From Sapria himalayana (taxonomy: Eukaryota > Streptophyta > Magnoliopsida > Malpighiales > Rafflesiaceae): a stretch of 64,000 nt of DNA. Positions 11,040 to 22,901 of the stretch are shown in pieces. The DNA is taken from contig JAREIK010017918.1 of assembly GCA_029783825.1 (NCBI GenBank), positions 992,001-1,056,000 on the forward strand, written 5' to 3'. The position numbers and the translations under genes were made by a program. The stretch's first letter is position 1. The number at the start of each line of letters is the position of its first letter. The notes beneath the pieces are model-generated. The model did not search any database, was not told where the DNA came from, and worked only from the letters and a program-made list of their open reading frames with translations.

Positions 11040-13607
11040 GATCATTAATGGATGAATATAAGACTAAAAGATGAGTTTTTAACTAATAAGTTTGTAGAAT
11101 GAAGAATGGGGAGTTTATTGGCTTTATAGAAAAATAACCTGAATTTATCGATGAAACAAAAATAAGATTCCCATGTAATGCCCATAAATATCAAAATCAT
11201 AGTTTCAAAGATGTATACACAGTGTGATATTATCTTGCAAAAAATTGATTTATTAGAGACTGTTATGTTTGGTATAAATATGAGGAATTAGTTGTGTCAT
11301 AGATAACTAAGCATTATGTATATGTAAATGTTGATTCAAATGTTGCAATGGAATATGTTAATCCTAATGATACGTGTGAAGTAATTTTGAAGAATAGTAT
11401 TAGTCATTCATTAAATCCAAATGTCGTTGACGATATCCCAATATCATCATCAAAATAATTTTATAAAATGCTGAAGGATTTGGAAGAATAGGTTTGGCCA
11501 AGTAATCTCTATGGCCGTTATCTGCGGTGGTTAGACTCATGAATTTAATGGTAAAAAAATCATTTTTCAAAAAGGTATTATGTTGAAATATGCTAGTTAT
11601 TATCTGAATTATTACTAAAGAATAAAGTCATGACATATAGTTTTTATAGCACAAAGACGTTAATGTGAGGTTTGATTTGCCAGTATAAAAAATACATTGT
11701 TGTATTAATGACTGAATAATATATTGAGGCATAGACAACGAAGTAATTGCATGTAATTTCTATAACTATCATCGGTACAAAAGAAATACAGCATATAAAA
11801 GACAAAAAATAAAATATTTCTCACAAGAAGATGTATTATTTCTTATTGACACCTCATTTGTAAAGATTATTTGTAACTGAAGCCACTACTAATGGCATGA
11901 GTTCACACAGAGATTATTGAAGATGACATAATGAGGCATTGCTTAGATTCTCCTTATTAGAAATATTTTGATGATTGTCATTCATCTCTTGCAAATGAAA
12001 GTCGAAATGTTAGATTAGGACTACGCATAGATGGATTTAAGTCATTTGGACAAACATGGCAACAATACTCTACATGGTCTATTATTGTTACACATTATAA
12101 TATATCATCATGGATGTGCATGAAAGATGAGTATATATTTGTTTGTTATCATACCCAGTCTGAGAAATATAAAAGACAAAATAAATATGTTATTGCATCC
12201 CCTTATAGTAGAGCTCAAAAATTTGTGAGAGTATGGTGTCGAAACATATGACACAACTTCAAAATATGAGCAGCACTCAAGTGGACTATGCATGACTTTC
12301 TTGCATATTCAATAATGTCGGGATGGAGTATTACAAGGAAATTAGCTTGTAATACTCCATATGGAATATGTTTTGTTTGGAGGACTCAGATGCATTTTAT
12401 CTGAGCATAGGAGGAAAGACTTCTTGGTCTGATAACCACCTTAAATTTTTACATATGAAATATTCATTTTGGATGAATATTGATGTATTTAAGAAAAGCC
12501 ATGAAGTCATTAAAAGTGCACCACCTTTGAGATCGGGTGATGAAATATTAGAAGTAATTAAAAGATATGGGTTCAAAATTATTATGAATATTGATGCAAA
12601 TTATATTCATATGTAAATGTCAAATAATTATCACTATGATTGGAAGAATAAAAAGTATCTTTTGAGATTTGTCTTATTGGAAAACTAATTTTATTAGACC
12701 CAACTTAGATGTGATGCATATTGAAAGAATTTTTTTGATAATATTTTTAATACTATAATAAATGTGGAAGAAAAAATAAAAGATAATGTCAGATCAAGAA
12801 ATGATTTGAAAATATTATGTTCATGTCCAGAGTTACATAGGGACGAATCAACGAATAAATTCTCTAAAACTTATTATAGTATTGAAAAGGATGCAAAGGA
12901 AACTTTGTGCATATGATTGGTGGAGCTCAAGTTTTTTGACGGATATGCATCTAATATGGGAAGATGTGTCGATATAAAAAAGTATATGTTATTTGGGATT
13001 AAAAGACATTATTTCCATGTGTTCATGTAGAGGCTAATAACCATAGATTTATATACATTACTTTCACAAAATATTTGAAAAGTATTGAGTAAAATAAGCT
13101 TTTTTTATCTTACTTGTAATGTCATAAGAAAGGAAGAAATAGACAATTACAAAATGGCATCCATATTATTTTATGTAGACTTGAACATATTTTTCCTCCT
13201 AGCTTCTTCAATTCCATGGAACATCTCATTGTCTACTTGCCTTATGAATCCATGATAGTATGCCGCATGCAATAGAAATGGATGTATCCATTTAAGAAGA
13301 TATATATTGTATTTGATGAATACTTTTTTCTAATTTATATATATTTTAGATATCATAAAAATTGAAAAATAATATTCAAATAAAAGCCAAAGTTGAATGA
13401 TAGATATGCAATGCCTACTTGGTTGAATAGAATTCAATATTTTGTGCACACTAATTTTGACCATAATTATATAATTGGCATAACAAATTATTACAAAATA
13501 ATGTATATGGTATGAGGGATGTATCAAAAGAAAATGACATGTTTTATATTTTTAGGCATGCAAGTCGATCATATGGTTGAATAACATCGAAATATTTTTT
13601 TGGATGA
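11040..13607 (+). pseudogene. TNP2-like CACTA transposase remnant
   Basis: Conceptual translation in shifting frames follows the TNP2 order. An N-terminal piece has PEFIDE and RFPCN (about 11,130-11,190). Then come LGLRIDGFKSFGQTWQQYS and SSWMCMKDEYIF (about 12,010-12,140), and GWSITRKLAC (about 12,320). A clean 82-residue stretch at 12,368-12,616 includes SWSDNHLKFL and PPLRSGDEILEVIKRYGFK. After it come FFDNIFNTIINVEEKIKDN and LCSCPELHRDE (about 12,730-12,850), then FFDGYASNMGRCVDIKKYM and SMEHLIVHLPYE (to about 13,250). Stops and shifts are frequent, so it is dead. The coding trace ends at the hAT insertion at 13,616. Confidence 0.85.
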
Positions 13608-13882
13608 CCTAGAGTTAGAGATGTCAAATGGGCTAGGTTGGGCTGGCTTGACCTATTTTTTTGGGCTCATTTAAGCTGGCATGTCGTTCCATGCACAGTA
13701 GTACCTTACTATGCCTGGCACGACATGCTATAGTACCTTATTGTGCATGGCATGGCATGGTTCCTTACAGGGTAGGCCTGGCACAGGCTCATGGCTCGAA
13801 ATCTACCAAGTTTTGAGTTGGTTCGAGTCAGGTTGGTTGATTTTTCAAAAAATTAGGATTTTAGTGCTGCATTGCCATCGCC

Positions 13883-14505
13883 TAGAGGTGTCAAACGGGC
13901 CGGGCCGGCCCGGCCCGGCACGAGGCACGGCACGGTTCGGCCGTGCCTGGGCCGGCCCGGCACGATAAAAAAACGTGCCCGGGCCCGTGCCGGGCCCGGC
14001 CGCACAAACCACGTGCCGGGCCGTGCCTGGCCCGGCACGACTCGTGCCTTGGCACGGCACGTCGGCCCGCGTGCCTGAGTCGCGACTCACGAGTCACGAG
14101 TCACGACTCACGGTCACGACTCACTGAGTCGTGACTCATGACCCAACCGGGCCCCGCCCCCGGTAAAAAGACCGCGGGTCGGGTCCAAACAGACCCGACC
14201 CGCCCCGCCTGCCCTGCCTTGCCGTGCGCCCGTGCCCGAGCGGGCCGGCACGGCACGGCACGGCCTTGCCGTGCCCACGGGCCGTGCCGTGCCCACGGGC
14301 CGTGCCGTGCCGTGCCCACGGGCCGTGCCGTGCCGTGCCCACGCGCCGTGCCGTGCCGTGCCCACGGGCCGTGCCGTGCCCACGGGCCGTGCCGTGCCCG
14401 AATTTTAAAAACCGTGCCGTGCCGTGCCCGGCACGGCACGGCAGCACGGCTGGGCACGTGAAAAACGGACCGTGCCGTGCTGGGCCGGCCCGTTTGACAC
14501 CTCTA
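13883..14505. mobile_element. Young GC-rich hAT element (623 bp), nested
   Basis: Perfectly matching termini (TAGAGGTGTCAAACGGGC and mirrored GCCCGTTTGACACCTCTA) are flanked by identical 8-bp ccatcgcc copies (13,875-13,882 and 14,506-14,513). The perfect duplication and intact CpGs mark it as the youngest hAT insertion here. The body is extremely GC-rich with opposed GGCACG and CGTGCC arrays, so single strands could fold into a long hairpin. All open frames in it are by-products of base composition. Confidence 0.95.
14258..14402. repeat. Short tandem repeat inside the GC-rich hAT element
   Basis: Six units built on CCCACGGGCCGTGCC(GTG), spaced 17-22 bp apart. Repeated subterminal motifs of this kind serve as transposase binding sites in other hAT elements; that role here is inferred. 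Confidence 0.85.
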
Positions 14506-14744
14506 CCATCGCCCTTTGGGCATGCCAAGCTGTTGCCCATCAGGCGTCACCACATCGACCCTTGTCGAGCATCACTTAGTGTGTGATCACCCATGCCATG
14601 CCCATGTGTCAGGGACCTGTGTTGTGCCTAGCACGACATGACACACCATAGGATTCGCGTCGAGAGTGTGCCAGGTATGGGCCCGGGCATGCTACTGTCA
14701 TTGTATGTGTTATAGAATTTTAATAATTCAAAATACATTTTTTA

Positions 14745-15200
14745 TCCTTTAAGTATTCCACCATGTTAAGTTGTTGTTTGATAGCCTCATCTTCATCGTC
14801 TTCCTTGCACCCCTCACCATGTTCATTATCTTGATAACCATTAACTCAATATGAGTAACTTGCTCTTCTTGCATCAAATTCAAAAGGAACTTAATTGACA
14901 TTGGATCATTCAAGAAAAGAGACCTATGCACATGAATTAGTTCCTGCTCTATGGATGCCTTGAGGGGATCATAGTTGTCACCAGCATCCTCCTCAACTTT
15001 GAAATGTCTAGTGTGCTAAAAGTAATTGGTGATCATATCAGTGATCACCTTACAGGTGATTAGTGACCATTTCATGGTGGTGAATTGGTCGACCTTGAAG
15101 ATGTTGCTCTTGTCATAGTCATCAATTGTATTCATGAATTAGTATTTAGTAGCAATATATTGAATCAAACATCATGGAGCTCCAAGTCCTCGATGCCATT
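14745..15200 (-). pseudogene. Probable pogo/Tigger-like transposase C-terminal remnant
   Basis: On the minus strand the translation reads DDYDKSNIFKVDQFTTMKWS, then VITDMITNYF and HTRHFKVEED, followed by a 60-codon open stretch (IEQELIHVHRSLF, NLMQEEQVTHIE) at 14,749-14,931. The pattern of an acidic run, then a hydrophobic W-containing helix, then T-I-x-N-x-F-x-H-T resembles the end of the DDE_1 domain in CENP-B/pogo-type transposases. The upstream catalytic part is not visible and a stop interrupts the match. The call rests on motif resemblance only. Confidence 0.42.
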
Positions 15201-15988
15201 AGATGGTTCATTTTCAAGGAGTTAGATGTAAACATTTTCTCTTGAAATACTCAAAAGATCAGAACAATTAGACTCATTTATTTTGCTGGTAATTAAATTC
15301 ATTCTTTCATTAATCATTGAAGTTTTAAAGTCATTATTAGCATAGAGCATATATCATCCAAGCATTTTTGTTGTGATAATTGAATCTCAATAGCTTGTTG
15401 ATCTTCTTGTTGAAGTATAAAAGCTTCAAGGTGTGACTAATGATGAATGATGTCAGGTTGTGTGATCCATCAATATTGGATGTTAAAGAAACTATTATTC
15501 TAGTCTTGCTCTATTTCATGTCCTCCACTTGTCAATATGCATTTATCCTTTTAAGAAGTATATTATAGAATAGACTTGTAAATATGATTCATATTGTATA
15601 GATGGTTCATATTGTATTAGTCTCATATTTAGTGTAAAGAAGTTATATTGTTGTGCACTTCATACTCATGACACTTCTTAAATATTTTGAAGATGGTAGA
15701 TTGAGAAATCTTTGTCGAAAAGCTTAACTCAAGTTTGGCCTATGCAATAAAAATTGTAAGGGACCTATATAGATGTTTGGATTTTTCTTATAGATAATAT
15801 TATATGTGTTGCTAAGAACGTTGGATATGATCATTTGAAACCTATGTGAAATAACATGTATCGATCAAAGTAAAAGCTTGGCTGAATATTATTGCCAATG
15901 AAGTTATTAGGCATTATTATGTTACAATACTATTCTAGTTTTGATATGTTGAGGAATTGTCCAATATAAGTATGAATTATGATAGGGT
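15201..15988. other. No recognised feature
   Basis: AT-rich sequence with no coding match or transposon end that I can identify, up to the left LTR of the minus-strand copia element. Confidence 0.5.
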
Positions 15989-16922
15989 TGTTGGAAAGTC
16001 AGGAGTTAAAATTTTGTGGGTAGATAATGATTGATAGATGAGTTATTTTATAATTCTAAGTAAAGTTTATGCATGCAATGATACTTTGAGATCATAGGCG
16101 ATGAGAAGATCTTTTCCCATAAGTTCCTTTTCTAGAATATGTAAGGAAGATGATGATGCTATAGTGGTTAGCAACATCTAAACTTCTACTTTTAAATAAA
16201 AAAAAATGAACAGAACCATTTCATGAAACATTACACAGTTATAATTAATTGGTTCATTTATTTAATATTTAAAATAGATTTATTATTCAAGATTTTAAGT
16301 AGCTATATATATATATATATAATTAATTAATTTAATATAAATCTATTAATTTGATTAAAGGATGAAATCAAATAATTTGATTCTAATCAAATTAATTATT
16401 CTAATTATATATCCACACATATTTTAAATAAATAAAAAATTATAAACTATATTCTTTGGTTCTAGATATGGCTATGGAAGGGACCCTTGCCTAAATAAGA
16501 ACTCAGGGTCCTAATGTAAATTATTAAGCATAATAATTAATACTATTTATAATTCATACCACCACATAATTATAATAAAACTTTCTGACTTATTTAAAAT
16601 TAATTTGTACATTTTGTTGCTTAACAATAAATTAAACTTTTATGTTAAAATTACAAATACTCATTGATTGAATGAAATAACTGATAATCTAATTAAATAA
16701 ATCTTTAATTATTGCATTGCTTAACTTATGAATTATAGGATTTAAATCTACCTACAGAGTTTAGTAATATTAAAATTTATAAGCTTTCTCAAGGGGGCAT
16801 TACCAAACATTCTATTATGATATAGATTCAATTAGTCATTAGTATTCATCATACACTTGATAAAGTTACCTAATTCATAGAGCTTCATAATCTATTTCTT
16901 GACATTACTCTTGATAAATCCA
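15989..16922 (-). repeat. 3' LTR of the minus-strand copia
   Basis: It starts tgttggaaagtcagg, as does the right copy. The two align through gatgatgctatag, catttcatgaa and cttataagct to about 16,922, where a purine-rich stretch (cttgggaaa on the minus strand) precedes it. Many transitions and small indels separate the copies, so the insertion is old. Confidence 0.82.
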
Positions 16923-18343
16923 TTTCCCAAGATAAACACAAAATTCCAAAGTAGATTTTCTCAAATTTTTATCTAATTAAAAATTCGAGTTTGTATACCC
17001 TATAGGCACAAGAGTGTCCACTCGGTATACTAACATAAAATCTTGTCATTTTTAGGCACTTGATTATTCTTCATCGTTATCCAATGTTCTTAATTTGGGT
17101 TAGATTGATATCTGCTCACCATGCCTATCACAAAATAGATATCGCATCTAGTATAAAATATTGCATACATCATGCTTCCTACTTTAGATGCATAAGAAAT
17201 TATCTTTATTGTATCTATCTCATTAGATATTTTGGAACATTATTTTTTGATTGAGCGATTTCGTGTCTGAAAGGAAGAAAACCTTTTTTGGAATCTTGCA
17301 TGCTAAAATGAGTCAATATTTGATCAATATAAATAGCTTGAGAAAAATCCAATATTCTTCACTTGTGTTCTCGCAAAAGTTTAATCCGATGAGTGTAAGT
17401 AGTTTCTCCTAAGTCTATCATATCATATTGACTAGACAACTAGACCTCAACTAAAGATAATGAGTCTATAATATTACCAATGAGCAATGTATTATCACCA
17501 TATAATATCAAGAATACTATATTATTATCATCTCTATTTATATCAACACAATACTCAACCCGATATTAATCAAAACTATAAGACTTAATGACTTGACCAC
17601 AGTGAGTATTCCAAGATCTAGATATTTGTTTTAGTTCATAAATAGATGTTCTCAACTTACACAACATATGCTATTGACATTTTTCTATGAAAACATCTAG
17701 TTCCATCAAATAGATACTTTCTTCGAGATGTCTATTCAAAAATATATTCATTACATATATTTGTCAAATCTTATAATTATAGTGAGTTGTAATTGGAAAA
17801 GAGAATTCAGATTGCCTTTAGCATGATTACTAGTTAAAGGATCTCCTCATAATCGATTCATTATTTCTGAGAAACACCTTTTGTGATAAGCATAGCTCTA
17901 TAAGTTTTAATATTACTATCCATTCCCCTCTTTTTCTTATAGATCCACATGCAATTTATAGGTTTTATCCCTCCAAGTGGTTCCATAAGATCTCATACAT
18001 GATTGGAGCACATTGATTATTTTTCTAATTTCATAGCCTTTTGCCAATGTCATGCATCCTTACCTTTAAGTTCATTATCATAACTTTCAAGATCAATATC
18101 TAGCTCATTAGGAATTTTGTCATATGACTCCCAAGAGTGTGTACCAAGTAGGTTAATAAATAATCATCTCACTATGATGAGGTACTCTTCATTATTGTAT
18201 ATTTTTAGTGACATACTATCTAGATATTAATCCCTATGAACCATTATAGCCATTGTCTTTTAATTGTATAACTGGCATATCAATGATTGGCTCATAAGAT
18301 TCAATATCAATATAATCACTAACAATTCTCTCATTACGATGAG
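16923..18343 (-). pseudogene. Copia reverse transcriptase/RNase H remnant
   Basis: Minus-strand translation gives DLESYDNELKGKDAWHWQKAM and GGIKPINCMWIYKKKRGMD (about 17,930-18,130), the start of copia RT. Further along are EYIFE and TRCFHRK fragments (about 17,680-17,740), then DFMLVYRVDTLVPIGYTNSNF (about 16,985-17,045) and RKSTLEFCVYLG, the RNase H entry. The rest of RNase H is missing: the 3' LTR begins about 15 codons later. Stops and shifts are frequent. It continues the reading at 22,902-25,089, from which it is separated by the inserted copia. Confidence 0.82.
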
Positions 18344-18348
18344 GTAAT
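18344..18348. repeat. 5-bp target duplication (gtaat), left copy
   Basis: Identical to 22,897-22,901. Together they mark the insertion of the plus-strand copia into the minus-strand copia. Confidence 0.85.
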
Positions 18349-18583
18349 TCTTGTTAAATAAACATTAAATGTCCATTTTTAATGTGGAATGTGAAATATC
18401 AAGAATTAGCAGTTACTCTTATGGATAATAATGATTTTTAATTTTTAGTTTTACGAGGGCAAACTATAGCCTATAAATAAATCATTGTATTGCTTGTAAA
18501 AAAAATAGAATCAGAATAAAAAACCTCTTTTTAGAAATAATTCTCCTCAATTATAGTTTGTAGCCAACTATATTTTTTTTACA
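18349..18583 (+). repeat. 5' LTR of the plus-strand copia
   Basis: Begins tcttgttaaataaacatt and ends in ACA. A tataaata box about 60% along and the aaaacctctttt tract near the end are shared with the 3' copy, consistent with a promoter and poly(A) region. Confidence 0.9.
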
Positions 18584-18586
18584 AAT

Positions 18587-18597
18587 TGGTATCAGAG
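18587..18597 (+). promoter_or_regulatory. Primer binding site (initiator tRNA-Met type)
   Basis: tggtatcagag lies three bases after the LTR end and matches the standard plant copia primer site for initiator methionine tRNA. Confidence 0.9.
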
Positions 18598-18599
18598 GG

Positions 18600-21500
18600 G
18601 ATGAGGAGTATAATTAATAATGTGTCGCTGCCCCGATTAATGAAGGTGAACTATGAGAATAGGAGCATCCAAATGAAAGCTCTTCTCGATTCTGTGGTTT
18701 GTTGGGAGGTAGTTCAAGAAGGTTTCAAAGAATCAGAATCTACCGAAGGATATACAGCTGCTCAAAATAAGATGTTTAAAGAAACGCGATCAAAAGATAA
18801 TACATCATTGTACGTGCTGTTCCGAGCTGTTGATGAGTCGGGCTTTGAGAAGATTGCGAATGCAAAAACTGCAAAAGAAGTATGAGACATCTTGGAGACT
18901 ACGTACAAAGGAGCCGACCGAGTTAAAAAAGTTAGTCCTCAAACTCTTCGCAACGAGTTGGAAGGCATGAAGATGAAGGAGTCAGAAGGTGTGTCCGATT
19001 ACATTATGCATGCTCAAATTGTGGTGAATCAACTCAACCGAGACGGAGAAAAGTTGTATGATGCATGGGTCATGGAAAAGATTATGAGGTCGTTAACTAA
19101 CAATTTCGAGAATATGGTATGTTCCATAGAAAAGTCAAAGAATCTTGCAATGTTCACGGTCGACAAGCTTGCAGGTTCCCTAATGGCACATAAATATCGA
19201 AAGAAAAAGGAGGAGGAGGAGACACTTGAGCAGTCACTTCAAACCAAAACATCGATCAATGATGAAAAGATATTCTATTCTTAAAACTTTCGAGGTAAAT
19301 GACGTGACCGTGGTGGTCAAAGAAATAGTCTCGGTGGGAAAGCCGTGGTCAAGAAGGGTATCATGAGGAGAAGGGACAATCAAACCAACAAAATTGGCAT
19401 GGAAGAGGACGATGTCGTGGAAGAGGTGGTCGGTCAAATTATTCCAACTTTGAGTGCTACAAGTGTGGCAAAAATTGTCATTATGCAAAGGATTATAATT
19501 CCAATAAATGTTACAATTGTGGAAAGGTGGGATATTTTGTAAAAGAATATCGATTCGAGAAAAAGATGGAAGAGACAACCAACCTAGCCATGGAAGATGA
19601 AGTGGAAGAAAGTTTTCTCTTAATAGCATATAACAAAGTCAACACCGACAATGACACCGTGTGGTACCTCGACACTGCTACAAACAACCATATGTGCGGG
19701 CACGAGCATTATTTCAAAGAGATACGAAAAGTTGAAGCTGTATCTGTATCATTTGGAGTTAGCTCGAAGGTTGAGGTCAAAGGCCAAGGTACGTTTTATT
19801 ATGTACAAAAGGATAGTTTTTCTGGGTCAATCCAAAATATGTATTACATACCATACCTCAAGAGTAACATTTTAAGTATGAGGGACAACTCATGGAGAAA
19901 GGTTATTTGGTTTTTATGAAAGACTGAATATTACTATTGAAAGACAAGCAAGGGGATTCAGTCACACAAGTTGAAATGAGAAAAAATCGGATATACAACT
20001 GAGTTTGAGAAGTGTATGAGAAAAATGTTTGCAAGTCAATGTAGATGACAAGGCGTCATTGTGGCATCTCCATTTTGATCACCTACATCATGAAGGCCTA
20101 AACAAGTTGGCAAAGAAGAGCATGGTGCACGGACTACCAGACATGGAATATGAGGGAAAATTTTGTGAAGAATGTGTGCTCGAAAAACATGCAAGAATGT
20201 CATTTTAAAAAAAAGTAGAATATCGGGCTAAGCAACCTCTCGAGTTGATTCATTCCGACATATGTGGACTAAATACCACTGAATCTTTCAGTGGCAAAAG
20301 GTATTTTATTTCCTTTATTGATGATTTTTCACGAAAAACTTGGGTTTATTTTCTGAAAGAAAAATCCGAGGCGTTCGAGGTGTTCAAAAAATTCAAAGTA
20401 CTGGTGGAAAAGACAACCGGTAGACACATCAAATCTATACGATCTTATAGATGTGGCAAATATACTTTGATGGTTTTCATGGAGTATTGTGAGAAGCAAG
20501 GCATAAGACAATTTCTAATCGCACCATACTCTCCACAACAAAATGGTGTAGTCGAGAGGAAGAACCGGACCATTCTCCACATGATTCGGTCAATGCTCAA
20601 AAGTAAGAAAATGCCGAATGAATTTTGGACGGAAGCCGTGCAATGCACCATCTATGTTCAAAACTGGTGTCCCCATGCGAAGTTGTATGATCAAACACCA
20701 TAAAAGAGTTGGAGTGGACAAAAATCTACAGTCTATTATCTCCAAGTATTCGGTAGTTTGGCCTATGCACAGGTGCCGGATCAGCAAAGAACAAAGCTCG
20801 AAGATAAAAGCAAAAGATATATTTTTATTGCGTATAGGTATGATGAGAAAACAAAAGGATACAAACTATTTGACCCAATAAGCAAAAAGATTCTAATAAG
20901 CCATGAAGTACGAGTTCATTAAGCAAATGAATGGGATTAGAATAAAGTAACAGAGGATATCATCGAAGTTAGAAAATCATCAACTATTATGCCAACAACT
21001 ATACTGGAAAATTCTGAGACCATTGATGATGAAGATGAACCGCGACAACCCAAAATATGAAGTTTACAAGATTTGTATGATTCGACAAAGAGGTACACCT
21101 TGTATGTATTTTGGTGGATTCTGAGAATATAAGTTTTGAACAGGAGGTGCAAGACAAGAAGTGGCAAACTGCCATGGACGAGGAGATTAAAGCAATAGAT
21201 CGCAACAACACATGGGAGTTAGCAGAATTGCCGAAGGAACTCAGCCCATTGATGTCACGTGGGTATTTAAGCGAAAGATGAATACTTAAGGGGAGATAAA
21301 ATGGTATAAGACAAGACTTGTAGCAAAGGGGTACAATCAAAAGGTGGGAATCGACTATGACGAGGTGTTTGCTCCCGTTGCAAGAATGGAGACAATCAGA
21401 TTCCTCATTTCACAAGCGGCTCAATTCAAATGGCTGATATTACAAATGGATGTCATGTCGGTATTCCTGAATGGTTTGCTTGAAAAATAAATTTATATTA

Positions 21501-22654
21501 AACAACCACCCGGGTACATGAAAATTGGAGAAGAAAAGGTATTAAAATTGAAGAAGGCACTTTATGGGTTAAAGCAAGTATCATGGGCATGGAATACTCA
21601 TATCAATACATACTTTAAAGAGAATGGGTTCAAGTAATGTCTCTATGAACATGCCCTTTATGTGAAGAAGAATGGAGGAATATGTTATGTGTTGCTCTTT
21701 TATGTTGATGATCTCATTTTTATGGGGAATAATAATGAAATGATACAAAAGTTCAAGAGCACAATAACACGGGAATTCGAGATGATAGATTTGGTCTTGA
21801 TGAAGTTTTTCCTTGGTCTGGAGATAAGACAAGGAAAGAAGGGTGTCTTTGTATCCCAGAAGGCATATACATTAGAGATTTTGAAGAAGTACAAGATGAA
21901 GTTTTGTAATCCGGTTTCAACACCAATGGAACCAGGTGCAAAACTCTATAAGTTTGATGGAGGAGAACGAGTCGATGCAAGCAAATACCAGAGTTTAGTG
22001 GGAAGCCTTCGCTATCTCACATGCACAAAGCCATACCTTGCATTAAGTATCGGCATTGTAAATTGATTCATGGAAGAACCAGTCTATTCACATTGGAAGG
22101 TGTTAAAGCGAATTCTATGGTACATCAAAGGAATAATGTCACTCGGGTTATTCTATACAAATGTGACAGATTACTAGTTGGTTGGATACTCTAACAGTGA
22201 TTGGTGTAGAGACTTAGATGATTGGAAAAGCACATTGGGTTATGTGTTTTTTATGGGTGACACGACGTTTACATGGCTTTCAAAGAAGCAACCAATAGTG
22301 ACACTCTCAACATGTGAAGCTGAATATGTGACATCATCTTTGTATGTATGTCATGCGATATGGCTCAGAAATTTGTTGGGTAAGATGGAGCAACAACAAC
22401 TCAGTGCAACTAAGATAGGAGTTGACAACAAATCAACAATTGAATTGTGCAAGAACCCAGTGAATCATGAGAGAAGCAAGCATATTGATGTTTGCTTTCA
22501 CTTCATCCGAGATCAAGTAAAGGAAGGAAATATAGAATTAGTACACATGGCAAGTTGGGACCAAGTCACGGATATCTTCACCAAACTGCTACCTACGATA
22601 CTACTCAACAACTACAAAAGATTACTCAACATGAAAGATGACAGAAGCATTTAA
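18600..22654 (+). pseudogene. Copia gag-pol polyprotein, disabled
   Basis: Domains in order. Gag is at 18,600-19,284 (QMKALLDSVVCWEVVQEGF, TTYKGADRVKKV), with a TGA at 18,883-18,885 where the family has Trp. Two CCHC knuckles follow near 19,452-19,560 (CYKCGKNCHYAKDY, CYNCGKVGYFVKEY). Protease is at about 19,660-19,880, with DTA in place of the active-site DTG/DTS. Integrase includes 20,245-20,703 (HSDICGL, SPQQNGVVERKNRT); the expected SDRGGEY reads SYRCGKY, so a catalytic Asp is lost. RT spans about 21,190-22,066 with YVDD kept. RNase H at 22,178-22,654 has STCEAEYV and NHERSKHIDV. Several frameshifts and stops separate these blocks. The gene order (IN before RT) defines Ty1/copia. Confidence 0.93.
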
Positions 22655-22667
22655 GATTATGGGGGAG

Positions 22668-22896
22668 TCTTATTAAATAAACATTAAATGTCTATTTTTA
22701 ATATGGAATATGAAATGTCAAGAGTCACCAGTTACTCTTATGGGTAATATTGATTTTTAATTTTCAGTTTTATGAGGGAAAACTTTAGCCTATAAATAAA
22801 GTATTGCTTGTAAAAAAAATAGAATCAGAATAAAAAACCTCTTTTCATAAATAATTCTATTTAGTTATAGTATGTAGCCAACTATATATTTTTATA
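22668..22896 (+). repeat. 3' LTR of the plus-strand copia
   Basis: Starts tcttattaaataaacatt (the TG has become TA) and ends tttttata. It lacks a few bases relative to the 5' LTR and is followed by gtaat at 22,897-22,901. Confidence 0.9.
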
Positions 22897-22901
22897 GTAA
22901 T

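Larger units (their letters stand above)
8840..13607 (+). mobile_element. Decayed CACTA (En/Spm) transposon, left part
   Basis: The left end reads cattacaagaaaaag, one base away from the usual CACTACAAGAAAAA terminus. The next 400 bases carry subterminal motifs typical of this superfamily (rgcgatggaa and ttgtcgctat forms near 9,120-9,260). A TNP2-type transposase follows on the same strand from about 11,040. The coding region is cut at about 13,607 by another hAT insertion and no right CACTA terminus is visible, so the element is incomplete. It is also split by a 462-bp hAT element at 9,468-9,929. Bases 9,930-11,040 are AT-rich 5' sequence with no clear coding content. Confidence 0.75.
13616..14700. 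mobile_element. Older hAT element carrying a nested hAT copy
   Basis: The left end TAGAGATGTCAAATGGGC matches the family terminus. Internal sequence on both sides of the nested copy (for example ttgggcatgcc and gtcgagcatcact) matches the body of the complete element at 60,564-61,086, so both belong to one subfamily. The expected TGACACCTCTA right end is missing; sequence similarity fades near 14,700, so the element has lost that end. Confidence 0.7.
18349..22896 (+). mobile_element. Plus-strand Ty1/copia element (4.55 kb), nested
   Basis: Two LTRs of 235 and 229 bp, a primer site, a polypurine tract (GGGGGAG at 22,661-22,667, directly against the 3' LTR) and a gag-pol region are all present and in order. 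The flanks carry the same gtaat. The LTRs share a leading tct before the expected TG, and the polypurine tract and target duplication both support that unusual start. LTR divergence is moderate, so it is younger than the host copia but already dead. Confidence 0.93.

Noticed and set aside
14258..14402. CRISPR-like short regular repeats
   Set aside because: Spacing is irregular, there are no unique spacers, and the repeats are internal to a plant hAT element.
13711..14586. Several long overlapping open frames on both strands
   Set aside because: They are Pro/Gly/Arg/His/Ala-rich translations of the GGCACG arrays in hAT elements, open in many frames because stops are rare in GC-rich sequence.
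20329..20787. Minus-strand open frames in the plus-strand copia integrase region
   Set aside because: Antisense shadows; the plus-strand frame carries the integrase motifs.
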